Source of the DNA: Pyrus communis
Lineage: Eukaryota > Streptophyta > Magnoliopsida > Rosales > Rosaceae
DNA: 64,000 bases
Reading direction: 5' to 3'
NCBI RefSeq assembly: GCF_963583255.1
Contig: NC_084808.1
Location: forward strand, 28,352,300-28,416,299
The notes under the pieces: model-generated
The model's input: only the letters and a program-made list of their open reading frames with translations
Database searches by the model: none
What the model was told of the DNA's origin: nothing
In this document: piece by piece, positions 62,901 to 64,000 of the stretch
Numbering within the stretch: position 1 is the first letter of the stretch
Layout of the letters: each line of letters opens with the position of its first letter
Position numbers and translations under genes: made by a program

Positions 62901-64000
62901 TATTGGTGGATGAAACAGGGTTATACGGATTTCTCCTTTTGCAAATCGTTTATCATTTGATTCTCCTCCTGCTGTCCAACGGCTAAGATGCTTGGCAAAT
63001 TATGAAGCTTTAAAGTTTTCAAGTCCTATATTAACTTTGGGAGAAGTTTTGGTTGTAAGAATGAAAGAACGCAGCACAAATTATGGTGGAAAATATATTT
63101 CTGTTCATCTGCGGTTTGAGGAGGTTTGTCCTGATAAACTAGAAGTGTGGCATTGTAATTGACTTTTTCATAACCTCATGAAGAAGGTATTATCTTTCTT
63201 TCACAAGCGGAATTGCTGATATCCTATTTGCAGGACATGGTTGCGTTCTCTTGTTGTGTTTTTGATGGTGGAGAGCAAGAAAATGAAGATATGAAAGCAG
63301 CAAGGGAAAGAGGTTGGAAGGGGAAATTTACCAAACCTGGTAGGGTTATACGTCCTGGAGCAATTAGGGTCAATGGCAAATGTCCCCTCACTCCCTTAGA
63401 GGTATAACTTTTGCTTTTGGGTAGTTCTTTCTGGTGTGTTTAATTACAAACTGAACTTCTTCTTGAGTCTTGACTAACGGAAAAAAAGTTTTGCATGAAT
63501 TCCAATTGAGCAATGTAAATGTCACATTCGAGTTGAGCAACATAACAGGGGGTTAGCCGCCCCGCCCTTATCCGTTGTGTCATTCCTGTATTGGAATCCA
63601 GAATAGGAGGCACTTGCATTGCAAGGCAGACTATACCACTGTGCTATGATGCCATCTGCCAGCTGTGGTCCCCTAAATTGATGTTTTCGAAGACAATTGC
63701 AACTGTCTTTTTTCGTTGTTGAATTTGTTATTACTTCGGAAAGATTTTATGACTTTTTCAAGTTTCTTTTGTATTTCTTGATTTGGATAGTTGATTATTT
63801 CTTTTTCTGTGTCATCTAATCAGGTTGGCTTGATGCTGAGGGGAATGGGTTTTGATAAGAACACATTTATATATTTGGCATCCGGAAAGATATATAATGC
63901 TGAGAAGTCAATGGCCCCATTACTGGAAATGTTTCCTAATTTGCAGACAAAAGAGATGCTAGCGTCAGAAGAGGAGCTTGCTCCATTCAAGGTCCAAATC
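59902..64000 (+). CDS. Plant O-fucosyltransferase family protein, 5' part (runs off the window)
   Basis: Golgi type II membrane protein of the plant DUF246/GT106-type O-fucosyltransferase family. Coding exons seen: 59902-60267, 61065-61134, 61336-61403, 61538-61626, 62059-62256, 62919-63123, 63234-63401 and 63834 onwards; all joins keep phase. The N-terminus is a proline/serine/arginine-rich cytosolic tail, then one membrane segment ([23 protein letters not shown]) and the lumenal domain. Family blocks are [114 protein letters not shown] and [14 protein letters not shown]. From memory it matches the At1g14970 / At2g01480 (ESMERALDA1) pair. The C-terminal third, including further conserved motifs, lies outside the window. 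Confidence 0.92.
63538..63657 (-). repeat. tRNA-derived SINE-like sequence
   Basis: In the last visible intron of the O-fucosyltransferase gene, the minus strand reads GGCATCATAGCACAGTGGTA (A-box-like, around 63637-63652) and then CTGGATTCCAATACAG (B-box-like, around 63588-63602), with a GCCTTGCAATGCAAG hairpin where an anticodon arm would be. Acceptor arms do not pair, so it is not a working tRNA gene. Confidence 0.45.

Noticed and set aside
63588..63652. tRNA gene on the minus strand
   Set aside because: A- and B-box-like pieces exist but the acceptor and T arms do not pair; it fits a SINE remnant better.

Overview
This is eukaryotic nuclear DNA from a dicot plant. The genes have many short introns with GT...AG ends, the spacers are AT-rich, and small transposons are common. 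A 5S-bearing terminal-repeat retrotransposon and the miniature-element families suggest Rosaceae (Malus/Pyrus/Prunus type), but that placement is inference. No viral, CRISPR or bacterial locus is visible.

Layout from left to right: a RecG helicase gene for organelles (633-7977, minus, 18 coding exons); a short orphan promoter/ORF zone (8420-8870); a transposon-bearing spacer; a single-exon serine carboxypeptidase-like gene (11419-12783, minus); a small gene resembling a plant mitochondrial complex I subunit (13775-15193, plus); a TDY-type MAP kinase (15808-19187, minus); a linker-histone/AT-hook gene with an internal exon duplication (20183-22921, minus); a MULE-type MITE and a Harbinger-type MITE; a Nudix hydrolase (24669-26514, minus); a 4.5-kb spacer; a two-copy P-loop kinase/CYTH gene (31055-38112, plus, 25 coding exons); a SEC12-like WD protein (38963-41834, plus); a group-3 sulfate transporter SULTR3;3 (42591-47544, minus); a gene-poor stretch with tRNA-Ser(AGA), a minisatellite and a chimeric Cassandra-like retroelement; mitochondrial CPN10 (54401-54897, plus); a spacer of nested repeats; and the 5' part of an O-fucosyltransferase gene (59902 to past 64000, plus).

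Exon joins were worked out by hand. Each was checked for splice sites, for reading phase and for continuity with the known protein family, so most coordinates should hold to within a base or so. No gene shows a frameshift. The genes are housekeeping functions (organelle DNA maintenance, signalling, chromatin, nucleotide hydrolysis, ER export, sulfate transport, protein folding, glycosylation) and not a pathway cluster. Their order is informative: from memory, RECG1, MPK17, the double kinase, the SEC12-like gene and an O-fucosyltransferase are consecutive loci in Arabidopsis (At2g01440-At2g01480), while the carboxypeptidase, CPN10 and a paralogous O-fucosyltransferase cluster at At1g14970-At1g15000. 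The window therefore looks like an ancestral segment that was split between two Arabidopsis duplicates.

The least ordinary items are the retroelement whose two terminal repeats are unrelated (one 5S-bearing, one a palindrome), the exon duplication in the H15/AT-hook gene, a perfect 19-bp hairpin just after the complex I-like gene, and two GC-AG introns.
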